Source of the DNA: Anastrepha obliqua
Taxonomy: Eukaryota > Arthropoda > Insecta > Diptera > Tephritidae
Length of the DNA: 64,000 nt
Direction: 5' to 3'
Assembly (NCBI RefSeq): GCF_027943255.1
Contig: NC_072895.1
Span: forward strand, 45,172,001 to 45,236,000
The position numbers were made by a program, and so were the translations under genes. Position 1 is the first letter of the stretch; each line of letters opens with the position of its first letter. Positions 54,480 to 62,916 of this stretch are shown here, piece after piece. The notes under the pieces were generated by a model, which saw only the letters and a program-made list of their open reading frames with translations, searched no databases and was not told where the DNA came from.

Positions 54480-56510
54480 GGCAGACTCTTTAGGTTAGGT
54501 TAGGTTGAAGCGGTTGTCCTGTGGGACACACTCAGGCTCATAGCCCACTGTGATGCCGCGTGGGGAGCTTGTCCCTATCTCTCCTAAAACCAGTGTTTGT
54601 TTTTCAAAAATTCTAAAATATCTCTGATTTCTATAGTATTGAGGTCTTCTAGCTCATTAAAAAATTGTCTACCCAGAATAGTAAACCTCCGCCTGGATAG
54701 AGCAGGGCAGTGGCATAGTAGGTGCGAGATTGTCTCTTCCTCCTCCTCATCTTGACAACTTCTACAGAAGTCATGTGTTTGCACACCCATCCTTTGGGCG
54801 TGTCTGCCTATTAGGCAGTGCCCCGTTATGACTGAGATCAATGTGCTAAGACTGTTGACGGGCGACTTTGCAGGTTGCTTCATTTCGCCATCTTTCGTTT
54901 GCTTTCTTTACAATTTGTTCAAGGATGTGTAGCTTACATGTTTGTAAGGGTATCCCTATGTCATTATCTATGTGCTCGTCAGACAGTTTAGTGCCGAGTC
55001 TTGCTAGTTCATCGGCTCTACAGTTACCCTCAATGTCGCGATGGCCAGGAACCCATGTTACCTTTAAGTGAAATGACTCAGCCATCTCGTTAAGAGATGT
55101 GCGGCATTTCATGGCTACCTTGGAGGTTGTCGACTGTTTTGTGAGGGATTTTATCGCCGCTTGGCTATCAGTGAAAATGTAGATATCATTTCCGGATATC
55201 GCATCACACTGTATCAGTGCCGCGGCTTTTATTATTGCCATCAGTTCAGCCTGAAAGACACTACAGTAGTCGGGGAGCCGAAAACTGAAGGAGATCCCCA
55301 GATGTTGAGAATATACACCTCCGCCCACCCTGCCCTCGAGCTTTGAGCCATATGTGCAAACATGGATGGACTCGCCCTGTCTCACGTCGTCCCGTTCCCA
55401 CTCTTCCCTTGAGGGTAGGAGCGTCGTAAACGATGTAATGGCAAGTATAGACGGGAGTGCATAGTCCACCAGTTCGGGAAGCCCCAGAGTGCCAGCCAGG
55501 ATTTTACCGTGGCCATAATCCGTGTTTGACCACTTGTTTAGAGTGTTCAGCCTTATTGCCGCACTGCGTGCGTTATATATTGCCTGCAGATCTACCGGAA
55601 GGAGGTTTAGTGTCGCATATAATGCTTTCGATGGTGTGGTTGACATGGCACCGGTTATCAGAACAGATGCTAGTCTTTGCACCTTGTCAAGTTTCTTGAT
55701 GTTCACACCCTTCTGAAGGGCATCCCACCATATTACTATACCGTAGTAGAGAATTGGCCTAACCACTACTGTGTAGAGCCAATGTATCATTCTGGGTTCC
55801 AATCCCCATTTCTTCCCAATAAGCCTTCCGCAGGAGTACATTGCGGTCATAGCTTTTCGTGCTCTGTCTGCGACTGTGAGCCCCCAATTTAGCTTCCTAT
55901 CTAGTATAAGTCCTAGATATTTTGCCCTTTCTATTACTCTAAGTGGTTTCCCTCCTAGGAATATTTGTTGAAGAGTAGGTGTTTTGTGTTTCCTATTAAA
56001 AAGTATCAGATCCGTTTTTTCCGGATTTACCTCTAGTCCTCGACTTTTACACCAAAGTGATAGTCTATTGAGAGATCTTTGTTGGAGGTCACATAATGTT
56101 GGAAGGTGTTTCCCCGAGATTGCTATTACAATATCATCGGCATATGATATTATTTTACCTCCAATTTTTTCCAGTTCTTGTAGAAGATTGTTGACAGTTA
56201 GGTTCCACAGAAGTGGAGAAATTACCCCACCTTGGGGTGTACCCCTGATCGGAAATTTTTTAACAAATGTGTCACCCAAATTTGCGTTTATCGTTCGCCC
56301 AGTTAGCATTCGTTCTATAAACGAGACTATTACATTGCTTACTCCCATTTCCGTTAGCGAAATGGTAATTGCTTCCGGATATATGTTATTGAAGGCACCC
56401 TCGATGTCTAGATAGGCAGCGAGGGTAAATTCTTTGTAGTGAAGTGATTTCTCGACTGTGTCAACTAGCTCATGGAGCGCTGTTTCCACTGATTTGGGCA
56501 GACTCTTTAG
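54480..56510 (-). mobile_element. 5'-truncated LINE with 14-bp target-site duplication
   Basis: GGCAGACTCTTTAG occurs at 54480-54493 and again at 56497-56510, bounding the insertion. On the element strand the copy begins inside RT (near 56490) and ends in a tail of AACCT repeats (TAGGTTAGGTTAGGTT on plus, 54491-54506). Confidence 0.9.
54584..56489 (-). pseudogene. LINE polyprotein fragment: RT, RNase H, Cys/His domain (one frameshift)
   Basis: The frame 56489-54846 is open for 547 codons: METALHELVDTVEKSLHYKE, AAYLDIEGAFNNI (motif A), RGTPQGGVISPLLWN (motif B), IISYADDIVIAISG (motif C, intact), AKYLGLILDRKLNWGL, WGLEPRMIHWLYTVVVRPIL. RNase H has QAELMAIIKAA, IFTDSQAAIKSL and WVPGHRDIEGNCRADELARL, but its first site reads CTYGSK, where active enzymes have TDGS (Asp to Tyr). 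A one-base shift near 54880 moves to frame 54883-54584 with ISVITGHCLIGRHAQRMGV, CRSCQDEEEEETISHLLCHC and PALSRRRFTILGRQFF. It starts inside RT, so it is a dead-on-arrival copy, apparently young. Confidence 0.88.
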
Positions 56511-56647
56511 TTGAGTGTGCTTGCGTGTGGCAATACCGCCACGGAAACTACATAAACCATATCAAAGGGAAAGAAAATTTATTTTTTCCAAAAATATTAC
56601 TTTTTTTTTTAATTTTGCCAACACATACATCCAAAGCCTTTCACATT

Positions 56648-56668
56648 TTTATTTACACGAAATTTATT
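56648..56668 (-). terminator. Polyadenylation signals of the small secreted gene
   Basis: AATAAA on the minus strand at 56668-56663 and 56653-56648, 26 and 41 bp after the stop codon. Confidence 0.7.
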
Positions 56669-56693
56669 TTTCTTATTTGATTTCACTAACACT

Positions 56694-56987
56694 TTATGTC
56701 CTCCTGAGCGGATATTTCGGCATTGGAAGACCGCCGGCTTCAATTTTAGATTTAGTATATTCAATCATCTTCTGAACAATCTCTTGCACAGTCTCTGGTT
56801 TATCCACAACGTGCACTGCTGCAGGTTCCGCCATTGGCGGGAACAAACGTTGCTCTGACTCCTCCACAAAGCCTACAGGTGGTCCATACTCTGGTCTGTG
56901 TTGTAGTGTTTCCACTGCCGATTTAAGAGAAATCGCACTGGCTACATAGGCCAAAGTAAGAAAACACAACGCAGTTAAGATTTTCAT
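56694..56987 (-). CDS. Small secreted protein, 97 residues, unknown function
   Basis: MKILTALCFLTLAYVASAIS is a signal peptide with cleavage likely after ASA. The mature part (~79 residues) has no cysteine: LKSAVETLQHRPEYGPPVGF, then a Pro/Glu region (EESEQRLFPPMAEPA), then an amphipathic helix-like stretch ETVQEIVQKMIEYTKSKIEA and a Pro-rich end GGLPMPKYPLRRT. It is a single exon with AATAAA just downstream and an AGTATTTAAG element ~75 bp upstream. I do not recognise the family. Small secreted proteins of this build occur among accessory-gland, salivary and immune-induced fly peptides, but nothing here selects one. It sits 200 bp downstream (on its own strand, 3' side) of a LINE insertion. 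Confidence 0.8.
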   Translation of the reverse strand: MKILTALCFLTLAYVASAISLKSAVETLQHRPEYGPPVGFVEESEQRLFPPMAEPAAVHVVDKPETVQEIVQKMIEYTKSKIEAGGLPMPKYPLRRT

Positions 56988-57058
56988 GTTTTCACCTTAA
57001 AACAAGCACACACGAACTGTTTGTATGGTTTATATGCCTAAGTGGCAAATGGCTGAGT

Positions 57059-57068
57059 CTTAAATACT
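57059..57068 (-). promoter_or_regulatory. TATA-like box of the small secreted gene
   Basis: The minus strand reads AGTATTTAAG ending at 57059, 72 bp before the ATG. A second TATAAA (57034-57029) is nearer. The AGTATTTAAG decamer is identical to that upstream of the gene at 10332. Confidence 0.5.
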
Positions 57069-57069
57069 T

Positions 57070-57540
57070 TTCTATAAAGGATGAGTATTCGATTTGACAG
57101 GGGGAGGGTTACATAGAATTGTTAATTAATTAGCTGATATGATTGTTTGTACGGAATTCAATCAAACGCTTTGACGAAAACGAATTAGCAAGAAAAATTC
57201 GATAGTCACAATTGTGTAATTAACTTCAGGAGCAAAGCGTGCGATAAGACACAATTTAAGTATTTTTTATGTGTCTCTCATACATATATTTGTACATACA
57301 CTTGTAGTCACATAATTAAGTGACTTTATCTGTTTTACAACTGAAAAAATTACTGCAAAAGCTACAAGAGCATCATTTGCCTGTACAAGACATTTTGGAA
57401 AAACTTGCGAACTGAACACCAGAATGACTTACTGGACATTCACTACATTTGTTGAACCCAATGACTAAGGCTTCATAGCAGGGTGGCCAAAAGTTAAGCA
57501 ACGAAAGGCGTAAATGAACTCAGCAAATTGTACCTTCTCG
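57070..57540. other. No gene recognised
   Basis: AT-rich upstream region of the secreted gene. Confidence 0.4.
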
Positions 57541-57837
57541 TCTGAGTCAGTATGACAGAAGCAATGACAGGAGCAACTGACGCATTAGGGCTGCTCTTAC
57601 GCATACCACCGCTTACCGTTTTAATTGAAAAGGAAGCTCTTTTAAGCGCTTTAAGATTAAAAGGCGTCTATGACTTAAAAAGTGGTGATATGAAAGGACT
57701 TTAAAGATCTTAATAGGCTTTCGACATAACTCTATTCTTCATAGCGTACACAAGCCTATTCTCTTTAGGAACCTTCAAGTTCTTATTAAAGATGGCTTCC
57801 AGATATGGTTTACTGATGGATAGAAATTAGACGATGG

Positions 57838-57850
57838 TAAGGCAAGGGCG
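57838..57850 (+). repeat. SINE target-site duplication, left copy
   Basis: TAAGGCAAGGGCG. The right copy is at 58781-58793, beyond both the SINE and a pogo-like MITE. Confidence 0.85.
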
Positions 57851-58165
57851 GCCGCCGTAGCCGAATGGGTTGGTGCGTGATTACCATTCGGAACTTAGAG
57901 AGAGAACGTCGGTTCGAATCTCGGTGAAAGATCAAAATTAAGAAAAAGTTTTTTCTAATAGCGGTCAGCCCTCGGCAGGCAATGGCAAACCTCCGAGTGT
58001 TTTTCTGCCATGGAAAAGCTCCTCATAAAAAATATCTGCGGTTCGAAGTCGGCTTGAAACTGTAGGTCCCTCCATTTGTGGAACAGCATAAAAACGCACA
58101 CCTCAAATAGGAGGAGGAGCTCGGCCAAACACCCAAAAAAGGTGTACGCGCCAATTATATATATA
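57851..58165 (+). repeat. SINE, full length, tRNA-derived
   Basis: Best copy of the family. The head GCCGCCGTAGCCGAATGGGT holds an A-box-like TAGCCGAATGGG (57858-57869). The B box GGTTCGAATCT is at 57911-57921. These are the two internal RNA polymerase III promoter blocks of a tRNA gene. The body contains CTCGGCAGGCAATGGCAAAC and GAGGAGGAGCTCGGCCAAAC. The tail is (TA)n. It does not fold as a complete tRNA, so it is a SINE, not a tRNA gene. Confidence 0.88.
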
Positions 58166-58167
58166 TA

Positions 58168-58776
58168 CAGTAGATTCTGTTTTTATGCGGTATATATTAT
58201 ACGTTCCGCAAGAAACAGCATAAAAAAAAGCATACAAAAAGCTACCAGTTCTATAGTAAAACTATGGATACGTTTCAAAAGTGCTAAGAACCGCATAAAT
58301 CTGAAATAATGTAATAAAATCGCATAAAAAAGGGTACTAGTCCCATATTATAACTATAGATACGTTCCATAGACCGCATGAATCTGAAATAATTAAATAA
58401 AATCGCATAAACAAAAAATTGTATTTTTGAAAATTATATCTTTATTTAAGAAACGTCACAGTCGAAAAATAAATTTACATCGTCAGATATAGAATCAGAC
58501 AATACCCACATGTTGCGCATTCGTTTAGGATTTGGCGTAAAATCTCTTTCGTCACTTGAGGAAATGTACACGCCTGATCTAGATGGTGATGCAGGCGGTT
58601 CCATACTTGTAGGGTTAGCATTTTTGATGTAATCTGTGATGAGTTTTTGCTTAGCTGGTTGAGAATCTTGTTTATATGTACAATTCCCGATAGGTCGACA
58701 TGCATTTTTTAATTTTTTAAAAAACCGCACTATTTCAAAACCGCATAAAAAACCCGCATAAAAACAGAATCTACTG
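58168..58776 (-). mobile_element. 609-bp pogo-like non-autonomous element in the SINE tail
   Basis: The ends are perfect inverted repeats: CAGTAGATTCTGTTTTTATG (58168) and, on minus from 58776, the same 20 bases, continuing CGG. CAG termini and TA targeting fit pogo/Tigger. It carries a transposase C-terminal remnant (58446-58730, -). It landed in the (TA)n tail of the SINE. Confidence 0.85.
58446..58730 (-). pseudogene. C-terminal remnant of a pogo/Tigger-type transposase
   Basis: An open 94-codon frame: MRFFKKLKNACRPIGNCTY, then QDSQPAKQKLITDYIKNANP, an acidic/Ser-rich end with FTPNPKRMRNMWVLSDSISD and a terminal DDVNLFFDCDVS. QKLITDYI resembles the QKxITDYF stretch near the end of Tigger-type transposases and a degenerate PCNA-binding (PIP) box; Drosophila pogo transposase is known to bind PCNA through its C-terminus. 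No DDE core is present. The reading of a PIP box is inference. Confidence 0.5.
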
Positions 58777-58954
58777 CATATAAGGCAAGGGCGGGAATCA
58801 ATGCTAGCCTAAATTCAAAAACTCGATTCCAATAGTTTTGTACCCAGGAATCTTCCATATAAAGGGTGTTTTTTTTAGAGGTTAGGTTTTCAAGTAGATG
58901 GTCTTTTTGACAGCTGTCACTTGATTTATGCTCAGTTTGGTTTGCCATTTCATA

Positions 58955-59657
58955 ATGAATAGACTTACACCTGAACAAATCGTGCAAATTTATTACGAAA
59001 ATAATGGTTCGGTTCGCGCGACGCATCACAAGAAAATTTTGTTCAGCGATGAAGGTCACTTTTGGTTGAATGGGTATGTCAATAAGCAAAATTGTCGCAT
59101 TTGGAGTGAACATAATCCAGAAGCCATTGCTGAGACGCCGTTACATCCTCAAAAAGTCACTGTTTGGTGTGCTCTATGGGCAGAGGGAATCATTGGTCCA
59201 TATTTCTTTAAAAATGAAGCCGGCCATAATGTTACAGTCAATGGAGAGCGCTATAGAGCCATGATTAATGACTTTTTCGTGCCTGAATTGGACGATGTTG
59301 ATGTGGACGACCTTTGGTTCCAACAAGACGGCGTTACATGCCATACAGCCAACGCAACAATCGATTTATTGAAGGAAACTTTTGGTGAGCGCATTATCTC
59401 GCGCCGTGGACCTGTGGCGTGGCCTCCAAGATCGTGCGATATAACACCGCTGGACTATTTCTTGTGGGGCTATGTGAATTCGCTTGTCTACGCAGATAAG
59501 CCCGAGACGATTGACGTCTTGGAAGAGAATATTCGGCGCGTTATTGCTGACATATGGCCGCAATTGCTGTAAAAAGTGGTCGAAAATTGGGCCTCCCGGC
59601 TGGAATTTATTCGAGCCAGCCGCGGCGGCCACTTGCCCGAAATCATTTTTAAAACAT
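58955..59657 (+). pseudogene. DD41D transposase with in-frame N-terminal deletion
   Basis: MNRLTPEQIVQIYYENNGSV then RATH is joined directly to HKKILFSDEGHFWLNGY (D1), so most of the DNA-binding region (~130 residues by comparison with the 29903 copy) is missing without breaking frame. It continues with VNKQNCRIWSEHNPEAIAET, VTVWCALWAEGIIGPYFF, WFQQDGVTCHTANATIDLL (D2) and SCDITPLDYFLWGY (D3, 41 residues after D2). A single TAA at 59570 interrupts the last stretch, which resumes KVVENWASRLEFIRASRGGH to LPEIIFKT*. All three Asp residues are present. A protein made from it could not bind its TIRs normally. Confidence 0.9.
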
Positions 59658-59714
59658 AATGGCAAACCCTTATCTTTATAATAAAGCTAAATTCTTGGTC
59701 ATAACATTAAATTA

Positions 59715-60071
59715 CAGTAGGTTCTGTTTTTATGCGGTAGATACGTTCCGCAAGAAACAACATAAAAAAAAAACAGCATAAAAAAAGCTACTAGTTCTAT
59801 AGTAAAACTATAGATACGTTTCAAATGCTAAAACCGCATAAATCTGAAATAATGTAATAAAATCGCATAAAAAAGGGCACTAGTCCCATATTATAACTAT
59901 AGATACGTTCCATAGACCGCATGAATCTGTGATGAGTTTTTGCTTAGTTGGTTTAGAATCTTGTTTATATGTACAATTCCCGATAAGTCGACATGCATTT
60001 TGTAATTAAAAAAAAAAACGCACTATTTCAAAACCGCATAAAAAAAAGCCGCATAAAAACAGAACCTACTG
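59715..60071. mobile_element. 357-bp pogo-like MITE, deletion derivative of the 58168 type
   Basis: CAGTAGGTTCTGTTTTTATG at left, with the inverse at right, and TA on both sides (59713-59714, 60072-60073). It aligns with 58168-58776 except for ~250 bp missing exactly between two AATCTG hexamers of the longer copy (58381 and 58631). It is inserted after the transposase stop in the DD41D element. Confidence 0.9.
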
Positions 60072-60829
60072 TATATACGTTTTATTTCATCTTGAAAACC
60101 TAACCTCTAAAAAAAACACCCTTTAGAAATACATACCATCGAAAGATGTGTGAGGGAATGTATCTGTAGCAAAATGAGAGGAACCCACATTTACATACTT
60201 TCAAATAGTCAGGTGGCTATGATTTGGCGGCCTCCAAAATGGTAAATGACTGCCTGAACCTTGGGGAAACTTTAACACTCTATTATACGTATAGTATTAA
60301 ATTGCGTTCTGAACATGACGGATATGAGGGAAATGAAATGGCTGGTCATCTAGCGAAGAAAGGCGCAAGAATGTCTCGTGAACCTTTCTGTAAACTTATA
60401 AAAGGCCACTTTAACGAATTTCTTACAAAGTGGGAGGAGAATAAATTCGTTGAACACTAACGAATTTTTATCAGAGCGAAGCAATCCCTAATGACGGACA
60501 GAGAAACTTCTGCTGAGCAATTTCTCTCAGCAGAGACTTAACACGTTTAACTGGTTGCTTCACAGCCCACTGTAGCCTAAGATATAACTTAAACAAATTT
60601 GCTCTCTCTAAGACCATCACCCGTCAATACTGTGAAATGGATACTGAAACTTCTTTGTAAATGTCCTGCACTAGACAGAAAAAGGCTACACCACCTTAGT
60701 GGTATCCATATTAATGGGGGTACAATAAGCCCCAGCATGTGCTAAAATTCTTGAGAAACCTTAAAATACATATAGGGTACCTCAGCCGGCTTTACACAAT
60801 GGATCTTTTTTGGTCGCAGTGCACAGTAA

Positions 60830-60847
60830 TAATAATAATAATAATAT
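60830..60847. repeat. (TAA)n microsatellite
   Basis: Six TAA units in the spacer between the split LINE and the Jockey-like LINE. Confidence 0.9.
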
Positions 60848-60919
60848 CTGTTTTACAATATTCGCAATACTTTCCATGCTGCATTTTTTTCGTTATTTTT
60901 TTTTTTTTAAACTCTCCTT

Positions 60920-62480
60920 TCCCCAGTAGTGAACACACTTGAAACCCTCCTACTCCCACTCTTCACGAAACACGTGGCCCCAGGCCCTCATTGGCATAGC
61001 TTCTGACGAGTGCATAGTACCACCACTGCACTCACCGTCATAAACGCCCAGATAAACCACGGGCTTAACCAAAACCGGCCCTGCGAGAGGACTCTCCTAG
61101 TAGCGTTGGTCTTGAAGAGGGCTTTCGATACTCTCAGCCATTCCACACTACTAGATGACATTTTACAGCCGACACTCCCGCCAGGGCTGAAGAGGTGGAC
61201 CGCGAACTACCTGAGTGGTCGTCACTCGTCGGTAATATTTCGAGACCAAACCTCAAAACAGAGAAAAATAAAGCAAGGAGTACCGCAGGGTGGTGTCCTT
61301 TCACCCTTGCTTTTCAATTTCTATATTTCGAAACTCCCCCAGCCACCAGAGGGAGTCTCACTGGTCTCATATGCCAACGACTGCACGATAATGGCGTCGG
61401 GCAATGACATTGATGGCCTATGCTCAAAAGTAAACGACTACCTCGCCCGCCTTTCTCGCTTCTTCACTGCGAGAAACTTAAAACTTTCTCCCACTAAATC
61501 CACGGCGACCCTTTTCACCACCTGGACCCTTTTCACCACCTGCCACTTCAGGTGCACGTCGATGATACCCCAATACCGACGGTAAACAACCCCAGAATTT
61601 TGGGAGTCACCTTTGACAGCTTGCTCTCCTTCTCAGCGCACACAACCGCTATTGCAACGAGAGTACAGAATCGCAACAAGGTCCTCAAGTCGTCGCCGGC
61701 AGCACTTGGGGCAAAGACAAAGAAATGTTGCTGTCGACTTTCAAAGCAATAGGCCGACCGGTTCTGAACTATGCCGCGCCTGTCTGGTCGCCTGGAACCA
61801 GTGATACGCAGTGGACGAAGCTTCAGACCTGCCAGAATACTGCCATTAAGACCGCGACAGGATGTCTCCTGATGTCCCCTATCCAACACTTACATGACGA
61901 GGCGCACATGGTCCCGGTTAAGGAGCACAACAAAATGCTCGGCAAGCAGTTTCTGCTTGGGTGTCACCGTAGGCCTCACCCATGCAGACACCTGCTCGAG
62001 CCTGAGCCACCTCCCAGGCGCATCAGGAGACACTTCCTCAACTACGTGGACGAGATCCAGGACAAAACGGACAGACCACTCCAGGATCAGACAGTATACA
62101 AACAGGCAATTAACGACATTCATCGGGAGACCCTTACCACCTTCCTAAGCTCCCGACCCCCGAATGCCGTTATCGGAGTCCAACCACCACCTATCGCAGA
62201 CGAAGAGCTCCAGCTTCCTCGAGAGTCCCGCGTAATCTTGGCACAATTACGTTCTGGATATTGTAGCAGGTTCAACTCCTACCTATCCTGAATCGACCCC
62301 GACATACCAAACATATGTCCTGCATGTGAAGGCACCCCGCACGACACTAACCACTTTTTCACATACCCCACTGGGTTTCATCTAACACCCCTCTTCCTCT
62401 GGACCCAACCTGCCGAAACAGCATGTTTCATGGGTCCATATTCAACCACCCAAGTTAAAGCAGAATTTAAAAAATAAGTT
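60920..62480 (+). pseudogene. 5'-truncated Jockey-like LINE
   Basis: The plus strand opens inside RT (LETLLLPLFTKHVAP, one stop, VHSTTTALTVINAQI), then LVALVLKRAFDTLSHSTLL (motif A, with the Asp missing) and IKQGVPQGGVLSPLLFNFYI (motif B). SYANDCTIMASG is motif C with YADD changed to YAND. Then come RFFTARNLKLSPTKSTATLF, an 18-bp tandem duplication (~61515-61550), RILGVTFDSLLSFSAHTTAI, AIGRPVLNYAAPVWSPGTSD, CQNTAIKTATGCLLMSPIQH, RVILAQLRSGYCSRFNSYLS, a stop, and a CPACEGTPHDTNHFF knuckle. There is no RNase H, and domain order and motifs fit the Jockey group. It ends near an A-rich stretch at 62470. Confidence 0.8.
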
Positions 62481-62916
62481 ACCCCATAATTTTTTTGAAT
62501 TAAATTCAAATTTTATTTTATTTAGGAGAAGGCTAAACCGTGGTAATACATAAAAGTCGATAATAATTTTTCAAAATATATTGTTTCGTAAAATTTATAT
62601 TTTGGATAAAATTGGTTGTAAATTTATAACGAATTTATATATTCCTCAATCGCGTGCCATTGAAAGTTTATAAAAATAGAACGATATATATGTATATGTA
62701 TGTGTGTATGGATGTAAGTGTGTGTGCAGAATGTTAAAATACATATAGTAATTATACTAAAAACTGTCGAGCAAAATATCGTTATAAGTTTGCACAATTT
62801 CCAATCATAATCACAATATAAAAATATTTGTGTGTATGTATGTAAATGCGGCTATGTATAAGTTAATAAATATATCGTTTCGTAAAAATTCCGCGCACGC
62901 CATAAGCGTTCTTCAC
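62481..62916. other. 3' flank/UTR of the Ser/Arg-rich gene
   Basis: AT-rich sequence. The minus strand has AATAAA-type hexamers near 62510-62520 that could end the transcript of the gene at 62917, which would make a ~400-nt 3' UTR. No other feature. Confidence 0.4.

Larger units (their letters stand above)
58862..60123 (+). mobile_element. DD41D-type element carrying a second pogo-like MITE
   Basis: Left AAGGGTGTTTTTTTTAGAGG (58862). The right end on minus from 60123 is AAGGGTGTTTTTTTTAGAGG, continuing TTAGGTTTTCAAG on both. TA lies at 58860-58861 and 60124-60125. It holds a transposase pseudogene with an N-terminal internal deletion, plus the MITE 59715-60071. Confidence 0.93.
57545..60740 (+). 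pseudogene. Old LINE split by SINE, pogo-like MITE and DD41D insertions
   Basis: LINE pieces lie at 57545-57837, 58794-58859 and 60126-60740. The first reads MTGATDALGLLLRIPPLTVL, IEKEALLSALRLK and WFTDG (RNase H start). The second continues GINASLN. The third reads HTIERCVRECI, IYILS-SQVAM, ASKMVNDCLNLGETL, GYEGNEMAGHLAKKGARMS (RNase H end) and CKCPALDRKRLHHLSG (Cys/His end). Removing the inserts restores one continuous domain order, which fixes the nesting. Confidence 0.7.

Noticed and set aside
57851..57925. A tRNA gene
   Set aside because: A and B boxes are present, but the rest does not form acceptor and anticodon stems and is fused to a repeated SINE body.
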